From the NCBI RefSeq assembly GCF_022539665.2, contig NC_081340.1, positions 5,827,357-5,891,356 of the forward strand: 64,000 bases of DNA. The letters run 5' to 3'. The position numbers and the translations under genes are program-made. Source of the DNA: Daphnia carinata (Eukaryota > Arthropoda > Branchiopoda > Diplostraca > Daphniidae). The notes beneath the pieces are model-generated. The model made no database searches, had not been told where the DNA came from, and saw only the letters and a list, made by a program, of their open reading frames with translations. This document shows, one piece after another, positions 13,344 through 26,564 of this stretch; within the stretch, counting starts at the first letter, position 1, and each line of letters starts with the position of its first letter.

Positions 13344-14370
13344 ATGGACCTCGCTCCCGTTTTTGCGCAATATCAAGAAATGCTTGATGCCGATCAAGAT
13401 CTCAGAGAAGTAATCGAGTATAAATGATTAAAATACCATTACCTAAAATTGAACTCTTCAAGGAAATACGTCTCGTTGTTCGAGAGTTGGACACAACTGG
13501 CAGAGAAGTGTCCTTGATTTTACAGCAGATTCACCAAGAAGATGGTCTGCGACAGAGTAAGGATGCATAATTTCTGTTACCGTTTTTAAAAAAAAGAAGC
13601 ATCAGTAAATTAACAAACCTTTTCATCTTTATATTACAGTTGAAGATTTATGTTCAAAAGCTAAAGCCACTCTTGCCAAGGCAAACATACAGTTCTCTGA
13701 TCTTGCTTCCAAAATCCCTCCGAACCAATACTTCAGATTTAACGACCATTGGAGATATGTTATGCAACGTTATTCCTTTCTTGCTGCACTAATTTTCTTC
13801 CTCGAATCAGAAAAGCTTGCTCTTCACTCAGATGTTGGAAAGTTGCTTCAAGGTTTCACCATATTTCTACCTACAGTTTTAAACAAAGTTCTCTGAGTTT
13901 CATGTTGTTTACAGTGCCAATAAAGGAAGAAAATGGTTTTCATTTGGATGTTGAGGATTACCTTTCTGGGCTTCTGCAGTTGGCATCCGAGCTGGTTGGC
14001 ACTTTAATGACACTGCATCCTTGGATTTCGTTTTAAATTCTTTGGTTTACATCCGTAGTCTAGGTTGGCAGTAAACAGTGTAACAGCTGGAAATTACGAT
14101 CTTCCCATTCGCATATCTCGATTCGTCTCCGAATTAAATGGTACTACTATACTTCATAAAATTCTCATTATACATTTTAAATTTTCATAAATTTCCTACG
14201 TACGTCATTGCCTGTTAGGTGGATTTCGTCTTCTCAATTTGAAGAATGATTCGCTACGCAAAAGGTTTGATGCCCTTAAATATGATGTCAAGAAAATTGA
14301 AGAAGTGGTTTACGATCTCTCTATTCGCGGCCTTCGCAATCGTTCAGCTACCATTACCAAGGGGAATTAA
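13344..14370 (+). CDS. TSN: translin
   Basis: Translin is a single-strand nucleic-acid-binding octamer subunit that pairs with TRAX to form C3PO, an RNase that trims RNA and helps load RISC. Six exons (13344-13409, 13463-13556, 13640-13852, 13915-13994, 14059-14140, 14219-14370) give 228 residues, the normal length of the family. Recognisable blocks are QYQEMLDADQDLREEIR at the N terminus, IPPNQYFRFNDHWR, GFHLDVEDYLSGLL, the SRLAVNSVTAGNY helix and LLNLKNDSLRKRFDALKYD with KKIEEVVYDLSIRG near the end. The start ATG is preceded by an A-rich context and gives the usual translin N terminus. All exon phases close in frame to the TAA. Confidence 0.96.
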
Positions 14371-15567
14371 TATTGAGTTGTCAATGTATCTTGAAATGTA
14401 AGGAACATCCTGGTGTCTGCGAAGTAATTTATACTTCAAAAATCAGTCAATTTTGTTCTCTTTTTTTTTCTTTTTTTTTCTTTAATCATTAATCTTTATT
14501 TCTGCAATTCAGTTTATTGTTTTTTCGCCCCCTAAATTGCACGATTGGACATCGACGTCTATAGTTTGCTCTTTCTAAGTATGTGACTCTTAAGTTACAA
14601 CTACACCCACTGTGACTGGGATTTTGTCGCAATAGCAACGGAAAGTGCATTCAAGAAAAGAAATTTTGAATGAATTGCTGCGTGAGAAACTGCGTTTGTA
14701 AAACAGGTTGGAAGAAACAAACTCGCCGCTGCAGGCTCTTCCGTTGCATGGAATTAAATTGAGATAAAAATGTTCCATTCGCATGAAATGTCTGGTTTTC
14801 CATTATTCCCATACTCGTCGCCAAAATCCGCTATTCAGGTCAACTTGCTTGCGGCAAATGTATTTTTGAAGTTATTCCTTTTAGGGTTTTGTTCCGGTAG
14901 AGACAATTCATTCTTGGTGCATTAGACCGATTGCAAGTAGAGCTTGCTGATAATCTGGTTGGTAAGGTTGCATCTGAATATTTTTTCTTCTCCCGCTATC
15001 AATCATGAACTAGTTTGTCTGCGTAGGGAAACGTCTGGCGGATGGATATTTGTTAGAACTCACGGAACTAAATTTTAGCATGAAGTTGTGCTATAAAGGC
15101 CCGTGAATCCTGTAGGTTCTTGCTTAACTCCTGAAGATGGCGAACTAAACAAGTACCTGTCCCACATAACTTTATACGCTATCAAATATTACTAAGAAAA
15201 ACTTACATAATTTTTTGGGCTGATGTTAATATTTTATTGATCGACTTATAAAGTTCCTTGCGAGAAATATATTATTCATTGGTAAATAAAAGAAATTTTT
15301 TTCTATATATGGGTACGTCGTGCGCTGCCACCTATGAGGGACAATGAATATACAAACCCCAAATATTAACTTGAAGGACCGTCAAAGCTGTATTCTCAAC
15401 TTTCTGTGTGCTCTAAGCAACAGCACAGCAACGTGAGTGTCGTGTCTGATTAGATGATGATTGTGAATCGTTAGATCAAACTTAAAGTTTACTTTAGACT
15501 GAGTGTTTCTTAGGACTTGCTTGTGCGTGCTTCGAATAGTGTGTGATGGTGGAGTATTGCTTATAAT
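14371..15567. other. translin 3' flank and Smox upstream interval
   Basis: About 1.2 kb, AT-rich, with T-rich runs near 14460. No open frame with a recognisable product on either strand. It probably contains the translin 3' UTR and the promoter and 5' UTR of the downstream Smad gene. Confidence 0.6.
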
Positions 15568-17846
<2,279 letters not shown>

Positions 17847-20143
17847 TTATGAAATAACTTTTGAAGTGCATACCCACCTTCCGGTTCGGCAGTAAATCCT
17901 TCGTCGAAGGTACAGCGACGCCGAGCACTAGGTCACTCAACAACTGTTCTCTATCGACATCTATCCATACTAGCGTTTCGGAACGCAGATAAAATAATAG
18001 TTTCGCAAACCTGCTTGCGCCGATTAATTACTTAATTCGAAAAAGTTTCCCCGATCATGCTCACATGCAAATATTGGTGAGCAGTTCTCCTGTTTGCTAT
18101 TTCTTTTTACATCCTTTCTCTTGCCGTTTATTTTCTTTTTCTAGTTTTTTCCTGATACGCTCACTGTCCGTTCATTATTCCACTCGGATGTGCAATAGTC
18201 GATTCTATCAGACGAACCAAAATAGCCCGCTCTTCTGCTGCCGTACAGTACCCACCCACAAGCATTTACCGTTTTTCCATAGCCCAAACTACCTCGCAAG
18301 CTGCGTTCCGCGTTGCTCGACGTAGTCCACAACTTCACCAAATAACTGGAAGCCACTCAGGTCGATCAAATAGTCGCCTTTCCGATCACACCCCACAAGC
18401 CACGTCGTTTACTCCCGACAAATGATGTGACTCCACACCCCACCTCAAAAGTTTCTGCGCGAGCGTTCACCAAATGCTGTATCTACTTTCGTCCGTAAAT
18501 TTCCTTTGCCCATCGAGTGACAGGAAAGCAGCAAACCAGAGAATTCATTGTTGTACTGTTTAAAATTTTCTTTCTGAGCTGAGCTGTTTTCAAGCGAGAG
18601 AGATATCTCTTTCTTTCGTGTTAATTCTTGTCTTCATCTCTTAGGTTCTTCCTTGTGTTACAAATTTCAACTGAAATTACTGTTTAATGCGAGATCAATT
18701 TAGATATTAACAGCAGTGCATTCGCCGCGTTTATATTATAGAATACCCCCCAGTTTTCTGTTGCTAGCGTTTCCTTTCTAGGACTGTTATTATCTCTTAT
18801 CAAGACAAGAAAATACCTTTAAACTTGAAAGATTCAAACAATCTGTTGTCTCAAAGCTGATGTGTATACATTAATGGGAAGGAGAATAAAGGTAAAAATG
18901 AGTTATGCGCAAAATAATAAATAATGATACGCAGTTTGCAAACTAAAATATGAAGGCGTTAACTGTTGCACTGGTGCATTGAAGTAAAATACTCCTGTTA
19001 CAACCTTTTCAATCTTCTCATCTTCATATTACCTATATTCTAGTTTTGAAATAGTCCACCTGGTCACCTGAGATGGCAGTTTTACTTACAAAGGCTGATT
19101 CCTGGGACAAAAGTATTACGTGTTTTTGGTGTCACGCTAGGTAACTGTATCTAATTGCATTTCGGATTCCGCTACAGTTGTGAGTTGCCAAGGTAAGATA
19201 TCTCTACGATCTTCCTTGTTGAATCTATAAATTATTCAATAAAAATAATCAATTTGAGCTATCACTCGAATAATTCCCAATTAAATCAAACTGAGCAAGA
19301 GTAAACGTCAAACTGTTGCGGGAACTACTGAGCTAGGCAGGCTTGCATTTCTCTCTTCAGCTACTGAAAATTTGCAAGTAAAAAAATAGTTTCTCCTTAC
19401 TATTTTTTTTTTCATATCCTGGTACGCCATTTTTATTTGGTCCTCTAGTTAAGTCAAGTTTATATTTTTACAAAAAAAAGAGAATTATATAAAATAAATA
19501 TGGCGACCTTATGTATGGGGTGAACGTTTAAGATAGCTAGCCTTGTAGCTATGCCAGTTGCTCTAATAGGATTCGCTTCGAGCACATGAGGTATGTAATC
19601 ATTCTTTAGCTACTTGTATCTCAAACATCCGATGAGATACCTCCATCAAATCTCACTGGATTAACATAACCCATAAAAACAATCAGCCTAGGGATTTCAA
19701 GTGGACCGTGAAGTTCAAGTATCTTTCGTAATATAAAATAAGGCATAGTCAGTATCAGTAGGATCTAACATGGCAAGTAGAAGAAATAAATATGGCGTCT
19801 GCTGTGTGTCGACCAAACTTTGGATGAAAAAAAAGATACACAAATTTCAATGAACGTAACTTTTCCTGAGAAATACTCAAAAAGTTTTTGATGTGCTTTT
19901 GAATCAGTTTCAGACTCCGACGAGGGATGTTAACCCAATGTCGTTTGGCATCGTCAAGCAAAACAAAAAAAAAAGTGTAAGGAGTAGAAAGACCGACACG
20001 TACCCACGATATTCAATATGTGTCCAATGGAATACAATTGCATTAGCTTCCAACGCAAGGACTGTGTAAGTAATACTATCTGCATTCTTCCAACACCGTA
20101 ACAACAACCATTCTGACTTGAAAATCAACAGGAACACAGTGAG
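17847..20143. other. Smox 3' flank and intergenic DNA
   Basis: About 2.3 kb without a supportable gene. It includes the Smox 3' UTR, AT-rich stretches and several short frames with no family resemblance. I see no tRNA or repeat structure. Confidence 0.6.
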
Positions 20144-20150
20144 TATAAAA
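20144..20150 (+). promoter_or_regulatory. TATA box of transglutaminase A
   Basis: TATAAAA lies about 25-30 bp upstream of a sequence block (TGAATTCGTGTTGGTTCTG) that is repeated downstream of a TATA-like site before the second transglutaminase gene. The conserved position in both copies supports a core promoter. Confidence 0.65.
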
Positions 20151-20173
20151 AGCCAAGTAAGAGGCAAGTTGAA

Positions 20174-20376
20174 TTCGTGTTGGTTCTGCATTCACTGCGT
20201 GAACACGTGTTTACTTGCGGGAACGTCAAGTTTACGCCACTCAGCCACTTCGCCTCCTTTAAGTCGCTGCGTTGACCTGTCTTCCCCAAAAGGTAGACAC
20301 GTTCGTTAAACCACGGGCTCCGATCTTTCTTGCTGTGTCCTTGCCGATTTCGACCAAAAAAACAACTTCGAACTGG
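20174..20376 (+). other. transglutaminase A non-coding first exon (start approximate)
   Basis: The start is placed about 30 bp after the TATA box; the end is the donor after GAACTGG (GTAACC). The segment from about 20276 to 20376 is nearly identical to 26269-26370 upstream of the second gene. It contains no long open frame, so it is read as a 5' UTR exon spliced to 20494. Confidence 0.6.
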
Positions 20377-20498
20377 GTAACCTTAATTCATCTTTGATTG
20401 CAAAGCCTGATTAGTTTATCACAGTTTGGCATCCAAACACATTCTATACTGTGTGTGTGCAAATGTGAATCTATTTTGTTTTTCTTGTTACAGCCACA

Positions 20499-23400
20499 AT
20501 GAGTTCCCCAATGACTCAACCAGGATCACCAGGTATTAGAAATTAAAAATTGTAGCGAAATGTCACAATCATAAAAAAAAGTATATTCGTTAGGCATGTT
20601 GCGTCGTTCTATGAGCGGAAGTTCAGGATTAAACAACTTGGCAAAGTCATCAAGTTTCATCCGTCGGAATAACGATCGTGATGGAATGGGTAACAACGTT
20701 GGAGTCAGCCCAGGTGGCAGCAACGCAGCTTATCGCGCTTCCTTAGTCTCACACTACGCTGAAGATTTGGATAGACGTCGTCGCGCTGAACGAGCCGTTG
20801 AAGATATTCGTACTGATGGAAGTATGGCTTAAACTTTATAGATGCTAATGAATCAAACAAGATCTTGCATCTATGTTTTATCTCTTTTTTAAGTGACTTC
20901 TGAAAATCTGAAGATTGATTCGGTTGAGTTGTATTCTCGAGACAATGCCCGTGAACATCGCACTGACCGCTATGAATTGGTTCGGGACACTGGCAGGGTA
21001 AACTAAACTTAATCAAATATTATAAACTGTTGAATATCCATCTAACTATAAACTTATCTATCCCGCAATAGGACATTGGTTCATCTTCTTCCATGGCTAT
21101 GTCTATGTCGATGACTAACATGTCATCCTTGTCGTCGATGGACTATCGTTCACCTTCGTCTTCTTTTTCGACGACCGTTCTTCGTCGTGGTCAGCCATTT
21201 TTCATGGCCGTCCGCATGAAGGATCGCAACTTTGATCCTCGTCGCGATATTCTGCGCGCTTCCTTCAGCTTCGGTATTCATCAAAGATACTGACATACGA
21301 AGGATTACAACATCAAAGAATTTTCTTTTAATAGGTCCCAACCCTCAGGTGACCAAGGGAACCAAAGTTGTCTTGCCTTTCCGTGTGACTCAGCGGGACT
21401 TTAGCCGTGCCCCACAAAAATGGGACATGCGTCTGCATCAACAGGAGGGTTTTAACATCACCTTCCAGGCATATATATTTTTATATTATCCTACTATTTA
21501 AAGGCTAAATGTTAAAATGGTTTTCCAGGTCCATATTCCTGCCAACGCTCTAGTCGGACTTTGGCGTGTCAACATCGAAACCACCACGACAACACCTGGA
21601 GCACGCGTTGATGAATTCCGCTTCAAGGATGATATCTACATCTTGTTTAACCCCTTCTGCAGAGGTAAGAAAACTAATAATAATAAAATTCAAAAGACAT
21701 CTTAACAAATGTTCTTATGTATCCACTAGACGACCCAGTTTACTTGGACAGTGAGGATTTACGTCGTGAATACCTAATGAACGAAACAGGAAAGGTGTTC
21801 GTGGGTACACATCATCGCCCCAAAGGTCGTCGTTGGGTCTACGGACAGTTCTCCGATGTAGCATTGCCAGCTGCCCAGCTTTTATTGGAACAGTCCGGCT
21901 TGAATCCCACTGAAAGAGGAAACCCTGTCCAAGTTGTCCGTGCCATCGCCTCCATCGTAATCAAATTTATCCACGTTTTTTCCTGATAGGAATTTAACGT
22001 GCCATTTCTTTGTAACAAACTCATAGATCAACGCCAATGATGGATTTGGTTTGTTGGAAGGCAAATGGGAGGGCTCCTTTGAAGATGGAGTGTGCCCATG
22101 GGTATGGACTGGAAGCTCAAAAATTTTCGAGCATTACCTACGAAACGGATCGAAGCCAGTAAAATACGGACAATGTTGGGTGTTCGCTGCTGTAGCTACT
22201 TCCAGTATTATGTTAACACTTTAACGCATTAACTCGAGTTCTAAAGAACTTTTCGTATTTTTTAGTCTTCCGTGCCTTGGGTATTCCTTCTCGCCCCGTG
22301 ACCAATTTCGTCTCCGCACGTGATACCAACCACACCCTGTCGATCGACAAGTACTTCGATGTATTTGGAGATGAAATGAAAGGTGGACCAGATGGGGATA
22401 ACCAAGATGCCTTGTGGAACTTCCATGCCTGGTAATGTAAAAAAAGCGTCTGTTAGTTCCTTTGATGTAAAACCTAAAATTTTATTGACTGAGTAGGACT
22501 GAAGTATGGATGTCACGACCGGATCTGCAAGCCGGTTTCAATGGCTGGCAGGCTATCGACCCAACCCCTCCTCCTCAGTTCTGGCAGAACAACTCCGGGG
22601 GTAAGTTTTCTATCAATTTAAATAAATTTTCCCAAGAGATTAACCAAAACACTTTGTGGTTTTCAGATCAAAAGAGCCGCGGACCGTGGGCTGTTGAAGC
22701 TTTCCGCCGAGGTCCCTCATCCGTTGAATCCGTACGCCGAGGTGAAGTGGGATTCGCATACGACACCCCATATGTAATGTCCCAAGTGATTTACTAAGAA
22801 TATCGGAAATTAATTGATAATTTTTCAGCTCTTCGCCGAAGTCAATGCTGAAGTCAGCCACTTCCAAGAGGACGAGACTTCTCACTGGGGATTCAGGAAG
22901 ATTCGTGTCAACAATTACCAGTAAAATATCAGTCATGAGTTCAATATTTTTGCTTACTAGAGTAACTGTTTTCTCTACAGTGTTGGCCGCATGATCCTAA
23001 CTAAGCGACCAGGCGCGGACGATGATGTCAGTGATGCCGACGCAGAAGATATCACGAGCCTTTACAAGAACCCCGATGGCATGTCCCGCTATCAAAAGCA
23101 AGGCGACGGATGTTTCAACTCCCACTTCAGTAATTGCCTATTGTTTAACAACACTTACATGACTTAATCTGACTTTCTTCGAAAGACCAAGGAATGTCAT
23201 CGCCATATTTGGAGAGGAGAGACAGAGAAAGGGATAGGGATATGATTCATTACCCTGGCACAGTCCGTCGCCTTAGTATTGCCGATGTCGCTCGCAAACC
23301 ATGGTATGATGAATCTCGCCATTCAGTTGATCCAGGATCGGCGGCTGAACGTGTTTCATCAATGAACGCTGCCAGAAGCGTTGAGCGATCGCAGCCAATG

Positions 23401-24321
23401 TTTGACTCTCGCCCAGTTAACGAGGATGTTTTCTTCGATTTGATCGAGCAAGACAAAGTTGCTTGGGGACAGCCATTCAATCTACAAGTTCACATTCAGG
23501 TTTATAACTTTCCCACAGTTTTGCGTGTGTCCGTATGTGTGTGTGTGCTTCATGCTTTGATTGATAAATTATAGAACCGTTCCCAAGAAATGCGAACCAT
23601 CACAGCCAACCTTTCTGCCAACTCTGTCTATTACACCGGAGTTACTGCTCGTCGTCTTGGTCGCAATGATCGCCAGTTTGTCCTTCAACCAGGAGGCCGT
23701 AAGTACTTCATTTTCGTGCAAAGCTGAACAAGTTGTAAATGAAACCTTCGAAATTTTAGGAGAAACTTTGCAAATTCGCGTCAGCTGGGACGAGTACCGA
23801 GACAAGATTGTTGACTATGGTCACATTAAAATCTATGCTATGGCTACCGTACAGGAAACCAAACAGTCATGGAGCGAGGAAGATGACTTCCAGTTGGAGA
23901 AACCCAAGCTGGACATTCAGGTAACTTGCTAAGAAGACTCCACAACTGCTAACAAAAGTTCATCCTCACGTTGTTCTCTTTAGATCCGTGGAAACCCCCA
24001 AGTAGGTCAGGACTGCTTCGTAACATTCAGCTTCATGAACCCAGTATCAGTTAGTCTGACTGAGTGCGAGTTCACGTTTGAAGGCCCTGGACTGGTTCGT
24101 CCTCAGACTCTCAAATATCGGTGAGTAGAAGTAAATTTTACTTGACGGTGACGTATTTAACAAAATCTGTTTCTAATAGTGATGTGAAACCGGGAGAGAT
24201 GATCAGCTACGTCCAGAAATTCATCCCACGATTCAGTGGCGAACGTAAGCTTGTTGCCACCTTCAACTCCCGCGAATTAGGTGACATTATTGGCTCACGC
24301 CCAATTCACGTTCGGGACTGA
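20499..24321 (+). CDS. transglutaminase A (annulin-like)
   Basis: Calcium-dependent protein-glutamine gamma-glutamyltransferase that forms isopeptide cross-links; in arthropods such enzymes act in haemolymph clotting, cuticle and morphogenesis (the role here is inferred). Eighteen coding exons: 20499-20532, 20594-20821, 20894-20997, 21072-21273, 21335-21468, 21529-21664, 21730-21956, 22027-22204, 22266-22431, 22497-22600, 22667-22773, 22829-22920, 22981-23129, 23186-23499, 23575-23698, 23760-23920, 23984-24120, 24180-24321. They encode 912 residues. A Ser/Arg-rich N-terminal extension of about 140 residues precedes the N domain. The catalytic triad is complete: Cys405 in KYGQCWVFA, His468 in WNFHAW and Asp491 in WQAIDPTP. 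Two C-terminal beta-barrel domains follow and the protein ends GSRPIHVRD. There is no signal peptide. The intron at 21469-21528 starts with GC instead of GT. Confidence 0.93.
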
Positions 24322-26133
24322 AACTCTTTATCCGAACAATGACATTACTTTCATGCTACGACCTGGACCTTGCAACCGACTTGCCCATGGAAAGTGAAAG
24401 CAAATTACTTAACATAGCTGTGTGCCCAACTACACTTCCCTAATCCTATTTCATTTATTGTATTCTCTCGACTAACATTTTTAGTAATTATTGTATTCAA
24501 CTAACCACTGTTTCCTTCTATGCTAATGGTGAAGGCTTTGTTCTTACTGTTATTCTCTTTTTAAGGTGATGGTTTAGACAGCCAGAATAAATTTCATCAA
24601 GCAACCATGATATTTTGTTTCTTTTATTTACTTTATTTTTTGTATATAATTGGTCAGAGTATCTTTGTCATGAGTAAAATACCGCGCGAAAGCATCACAA
24701 TTTCGTTTTTATGTTTGTATCCTTGGCACCATGTTCTTTTTTTTTCTTTCCACATAAAATCGTGAAAGTAGGCTTCCAGTGTAATATCTCTCTAAAATGA
24801 CGTACCACTAGTAGGATTAGTTTTTAGTTACATCTTAGGGATCCAGATCAATTCAACTTCAGTTTCACAATACCAAAAAATGCGCGTTATTTGGTAACCA
24901 GACGATTAAAACATATCAAAAGAACAGTTTGGAGTGTATTCTCGTGTTGCAAGTAGGCAATACTCTGCTGATACTTTCTTGTTCTGTAAATTTGAAGGGC
25001 AGATCAACAAGCTGATAAGAAACTTCTCTGAAAAGCATCAGGCGTATAGTCGCTGATGCATTTTAGTTGTATATATTTTCTTTTTGTGGTCAATCTATTG
25101 AGTTTTTTTTACGTTCTTTACCCTCCACTGTCAGCAACTGAACTGGACCAGCCAAGCTTACAAACAAAAGGAAGGGAGAGATATTTTGGCGCGAGCTGAC
25201 AAAAGAGTTAAGACGCAGTGATAGACAACCATGATAAAAGAGCAGTACAAAAAAGCACGTGGTGTAAGACACATCATCTCATGAGGCCACGATTGCATAA
25301 CGCAAAAGATACTTGCAGACAAGCATGAAGCGTAGTTTGTTGGTTTTTGGGTATTCACGCTGTGGCATTAGTTTTTACACTCGAGAGCATTTGAAAGCAA
25401 AATAATATCCATTGTTTCTGCAGTCGTATTACGTTTTGCTGATAACAATGAAGTACGACTCGGATTACCGTTGGTCTTTTTTGTTAGACTGTTCTGCAAC
25501 ACATTCGGTAATACGAGGACTTGTTACCATTTTTGATCGGCCATCATGATTCTAGAGGGAATTTTCACACTCATATCCATTACATCTTCAGGTAATACTT
25601 TTCAATTTTACATGGAATATGGCACATTAAAAACTATTGCTATTAACCAGTACTTGATTAGTGTATGTCCACATCAAAAGTGGATACTTTCCTCACCTTT
25701 CGAAGAAGTTGCCAAAATCTAACTAGTTTTAAAAAAACAATAGATTGGTAAGAATGTTTTAAAAACAGTGGATTGCAACAAAGTTTGATGTTATGCATGC
25801 CAACAATTCTCTATAGTTAACAAAAGAGTGTTAAGCAAACATTTATTTTTCACTCACACATAAAGTTTAACAAGGTCTAGTATTATTAACACATTTATAT
25901 AAACAAATGAATTGTTATATTAACAGGTTATAACTGAATCCCACCATGTTTCACACTGCCAAGCACGACGAAGAAACTGTGCTAGGCAGCAACAAAGGAA
26001 ACAAGGGTGACAACAAGAATATTGGATATGCAACCTCACCATGTCAGCCAAGTAAAGTAATATAACCCTTTTTTGTTTCCGTACCGTAGCTATAACTCAC
26101 GTATGACTTAAAATCAACGGAGCGTACAACAAG
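24322..26133. other. transglutaminase A 3' UTR and intergenic DNA
   Basis: Holds the transglutaminase A 3' UTR with AATAAA at 24586-24591, then AT-rich DNA. At 25946-26051 there is a short ATG-led frame in good context ending at a donor-like GTAAAG, a candidate alternative first exon of the next gene (see findings). Nothing else is recognisable. Confidence 0.6.
24586..24591 (+). terminator. polyadenylation signal of transglutaminase A
   Basis: AATAAA about 265 nt after the stop codon, in the context AGAATAAATTTCATCAA, which is repeated almost exactly after the second transglutaminase gene (31017). Confidence 0.7.
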
Positions 26134-26140
26134 AATAAAA
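26134..26140 (+). promoter_or_regulatory. TATA-like box of transglutaminase B
   Basis: AATAAAA sits at the same distance from the conserved GAATTCGTGTTGGTTCTG block as the TATAAAA of transglutaminase A, so it is read as the diverged core promoter of the duplicate. Confidence 0.5.
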
Positions 26141-26164
26141 GGCGAACGAAATCAGAATTTGAAT

Positions 26165-26370
26165 TCGTGTTGGTTCTGTAGCAACAGCGAGAACAAGTCG
26201 TTGGTCAAGGGCTCGTCCGAAGCACCCTAATCTTCCTTTTTGTCATATTCCAGTTGAGACATTGCTTACTTGTCTTCCCCAAAAAGGTAGACACGCTTGT
26301 TAAACCACGGGCTCCGATCTTTCTTGCTGTGTCCTCTCTGATTTCGACCAAAGAAACAACTTTGAACTGG
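26165..26370 (+). other. transglutaminase B non-coding first exon (start approximate)
   Basis: Placed by comparison with the first exon of transglutaminase A. The 3' half (26269-26370) is nearly identical to 20276-20376 and ends at the same GAACTGG donor (GTAGGT). The next exon begins at 26560. Confidence 0.58.
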
Positions 26371-26564
26371 GTAGGTTGAAAATTATTTCTAACTATCTAG
26401 CATCCTTGTCCGTCTTACAGATGGACTCGATTTTTTAAATTAAGGTTTTCTGTTCCATTATTTGCCTTTACGTACTTGTTCCTATTTATAGAGAATTATC
26501 AAGAATTTAAAACAAAAGAAACCATAACTTAAATTCTTATTTGATATCCGGTGTTGCAGAGAAA

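Noticed and set aside
22320-22370. SARD in place of SAHD in both transglutaminases, as a possible loss of the catalytic histidine
   Set aside because: The catalytic His of the family lies in the WNFHxW motif, about 60 residues after the Cys, and is present in both copies, as is the Asp in WQAIDPTP. The SAHD histidine is a different conserved position.
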